Shown here: positions 7,614 to 8,491 of the stretch, one piece after another
Layout of the letters: every line of letters begins with the position of its first letter
Position numbering within the stretch: position 1 is the first letter of the stretch
Assembly: GCA_943333015.1 (NCBI GenBank)
Contig: CALQRR010000053.1
Coordinates: forward strand, 1-8,491
Direction of reading: 5' to 3'
DNA from: Chitinophaga pinensis
GTDB taxonomy: Bacteria; Bacteroidota; Bacteroidia; M30B66
Length of the DNA stretch: 8,491 nucleotides
Notes under the pieces: model-generated
The model's input: only the letters and a program-made list of their open reading frames with translations
Told to the model about the DNA's origin: nothing
Database searches by the model: none
Made by a program: the position numbers and the translations under genes

Positions 7614-7621
7614 CAAACCTA
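7614..7621 (-). promoter_or_regulatory. Predicted -7 box for the methyltransferase-prenyltransferase operon
   Basis: TAGGTTTG on the minus strand is an exact match to the Bacteroidota -7 consensus TAnnTTTG. It would place transcription start near 7610 and gives a leader of about 14 bases before the ATG at 7596. No convincing -33 TTTG is visible at the expected distance. The box includes the first base of the divergent gene's ATG (7621), so the two genes share a very tight control region. Confidence 0.5.
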
Positions 7622-8491
7622 TGGAAAACGATTCCGTTGTACTGATTGTTCTTGGACTTGCGGTGCTATTTCTTTCGGCAGTGCTTGAAATTCTTTCGGT
7701 AAAAGGAATCTGGCCGCAGTGGTTGTGCCGTAAACTGCTGCATATCACGGCAGTTAGCACGTGTGCTCTGGCGCCGCTTTTACTGAACGATCTCACATTA
7801 CTCCGCGTGCTAGTGCTGGTGGCCGAGGTGTTGCTTTTTTTTCTAGTAGCCCGCGGCAAACTGTTTAAAGAAGAACGTGGAAGGAAAAGCTGGGGCATTG
7901 TCCTTTTTCCGCTACCCTACCTGTTGCTTTTAACGATTTTTCCGGATCAGCGCTGGCTCATTGTCCTGCCTATGTTGATTCTTGCCTGGAGCGATGCTGC
8001 TGCTGCCATAGCCGGAACTTTGTTTGCCAAACGTTTTTTCAACCTGACAGCAGATCCAAAATCGCTGGTTGGCAGTGCTGCGTTTATACTGTGTACGGTG
8101 CTGATTCTATTGGTTATACGGCAGATGGAGCTCCCTGGATTTCCACTCTGGAGCGCCGTAAAATTCACAACGTTCGTACTTGTTGCGCTGTGTATTTCCA
8201 CGGTGTTGGCAGCGGTTGAAGCATTAGGCGCCTGGGGACTCGATAATCTCTACATTCCACTGTCCGCTTTACTACTGCTGTTGCGCATCGATGTGTGGCT
8301 GAACGGAAATGCTCCCCTGCTTGCCCTACTCCTTTTTGCTGCCACGGTGTTTGTGTTTGTGTTTGTAACCATAAAATCAAAAGCCCTCCGGGCAGATGGC
8401 GCTGTAACAGCTGGTTTGATGGGAATTTCGGTGGTTGAATTTTCGGGTGTTGTCTGGTTGATTTTACCGCTGTTTTTTTTCGGAAGCAGCA
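7621..8491 (+). CDS. Phytol/dolichol kinase-type membrane protein fused to a DUF92 (VTE6-like) domain, 3' end cut off by the window edge
   Basis: Multi-pass membrane protein; 290 residues are visible with no stop. The N-terminal part is a CTP-dependent prenol kinase of the phytol kinase (VTE5)/dolichol kinase/CDP-diglyceride synthase superfamily. Visible motifs are RKLLH (37-41), GRKSWGIVLFPLPY (87-100), WSDAAAAIAG (123-132), DPKSLVGS (145-152) and EALGAWGLDNLYIPLSALLLL (start and end, 200-220, the region that marks phytol kinases). After two further hydrophobic segments the chain enters SKALRADGAVTAGLMG (253-268) and LILPLFFFGSS (280-290). These look like the opening of DUF92, the family of VTE6 phytyl-phosphate kinase. 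The complete protein would therefore carry out both phosphorylations from phytol (or another prenol) to the diphosphate. It is divergent from the methyltransferase-prenyltransferase pair, whose donor substrate it could make. Kinase-domain call is strong; DUF92 call rests on about 40 residues and is likely; the substrate is inferred. Confidence 0.8.
   Translation, partial: MENDSVVLIVLGLAVLFLSAVLEILSVKGIWPQWLCRKLLHITAVSTCALAPLLLNDLTLLRVLVLVAEVLLFFLVARGKLFKEERGRKSWGIVLFPLPYLLLLTIFPDQRWLIVLPMLILAWSDAAAAIAGTLFAKRFFNLTADPKSLVGSAAFILCTVLILLVIRQMELPGFPLWSAVKFTTFVLVALCISTVLAAVEALGAWGLDNLYIPLSALLLLLRIDVWLNGNAPLLALLLFAATVFVFVFVTIKSKALRADGAVTAGLMGISVVEFSGVVWLILPLFFFGSS

Noticed and set aside
7611..8380. 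Three minus-strand open frames opposite the phytol-kinase-type gene (7611-7898, 7947-8201 and 8165-8380)
   Set aside because: The plus strand encodes a continuous membrane protein with family motifs; the opposite frames are Ser/Thr/Arg-rich shadows.

Overview
The window is typical bacterial chromosome, densely coded, with two functional blocks and a fatty-acid desaturase between them. Three start regions carry the Bacteroidota-type -7 promoter box TAnnTTTG and Shine-Dalgarno sequences are weak or absent. Together with the protein sequences this suggests a member of the phylum Bacteroidota, although genus and family cannot be read from the sequence. There are no RNA genes, insertion sequences or CRISPR arrays, and no gene-free stretch longer than 257 bases.

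Block 1 (1-4801, minus strand) is an operon of the GlgE pathway for alpha-glucan synthesis. It is transcribed as glgE (maltosyltransferase), then an unfused maltokinase, then glgB (branching enzyme, which runs off the left edge). Maltokinase makes maltose-1-phosphate from maltose and ATP. GlgE adds the maltosyl unit to a linear alpha-1,4-glucan, and GlgB introduces the alpha-1,6 branches. Trehalose synthase (TreS), which normally supplies maltose, is not in the window and may lie downstream of glgB. The glgE promoter sits so close to the ATG that the mRNA is predicted to be almost leaderless.

A 257-base divergent intergenic region (4802-5058) carries the glgE promoter and that of the plus-strand desaturase (5059-5934), a membrane di-iron acyl-CoA/acyl-lipid desaturase with all three histidine boxes. 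It converges with the next minus-strand gene over a perfect 8-bp inverted repeat.

Block 2 (5952-8491) is the most interesting part. A methyltransferase-like gene (6835-7596, minus) overlaps by 8 bases a UbiA-family prenyltransferase (5952-6842, minus) that strongly resembles homogentisate phytyltransferases of tocopherol synthesis. Facing away, only 24 bases off, is a plus-strand membrane protein (7621 to the right edge). It reads as a CTP-dependent phytol/dolichol kinase-type domain (VTE5-like) running into the start of a DUF92 domain (VTE6-like, phytyl-phosphate kinase). Read together, these genes could salvage phytol or a similar prenol to its diphosphate, attach it to an aromatic acceptor and methylate the product, giving a tocopherol-like or other prenylated lipid. 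The family assignments are supported by visible motifs. The pathway itself is inference, and no homogentisate-forming enzyme or tocopherol cyclase is visible here.
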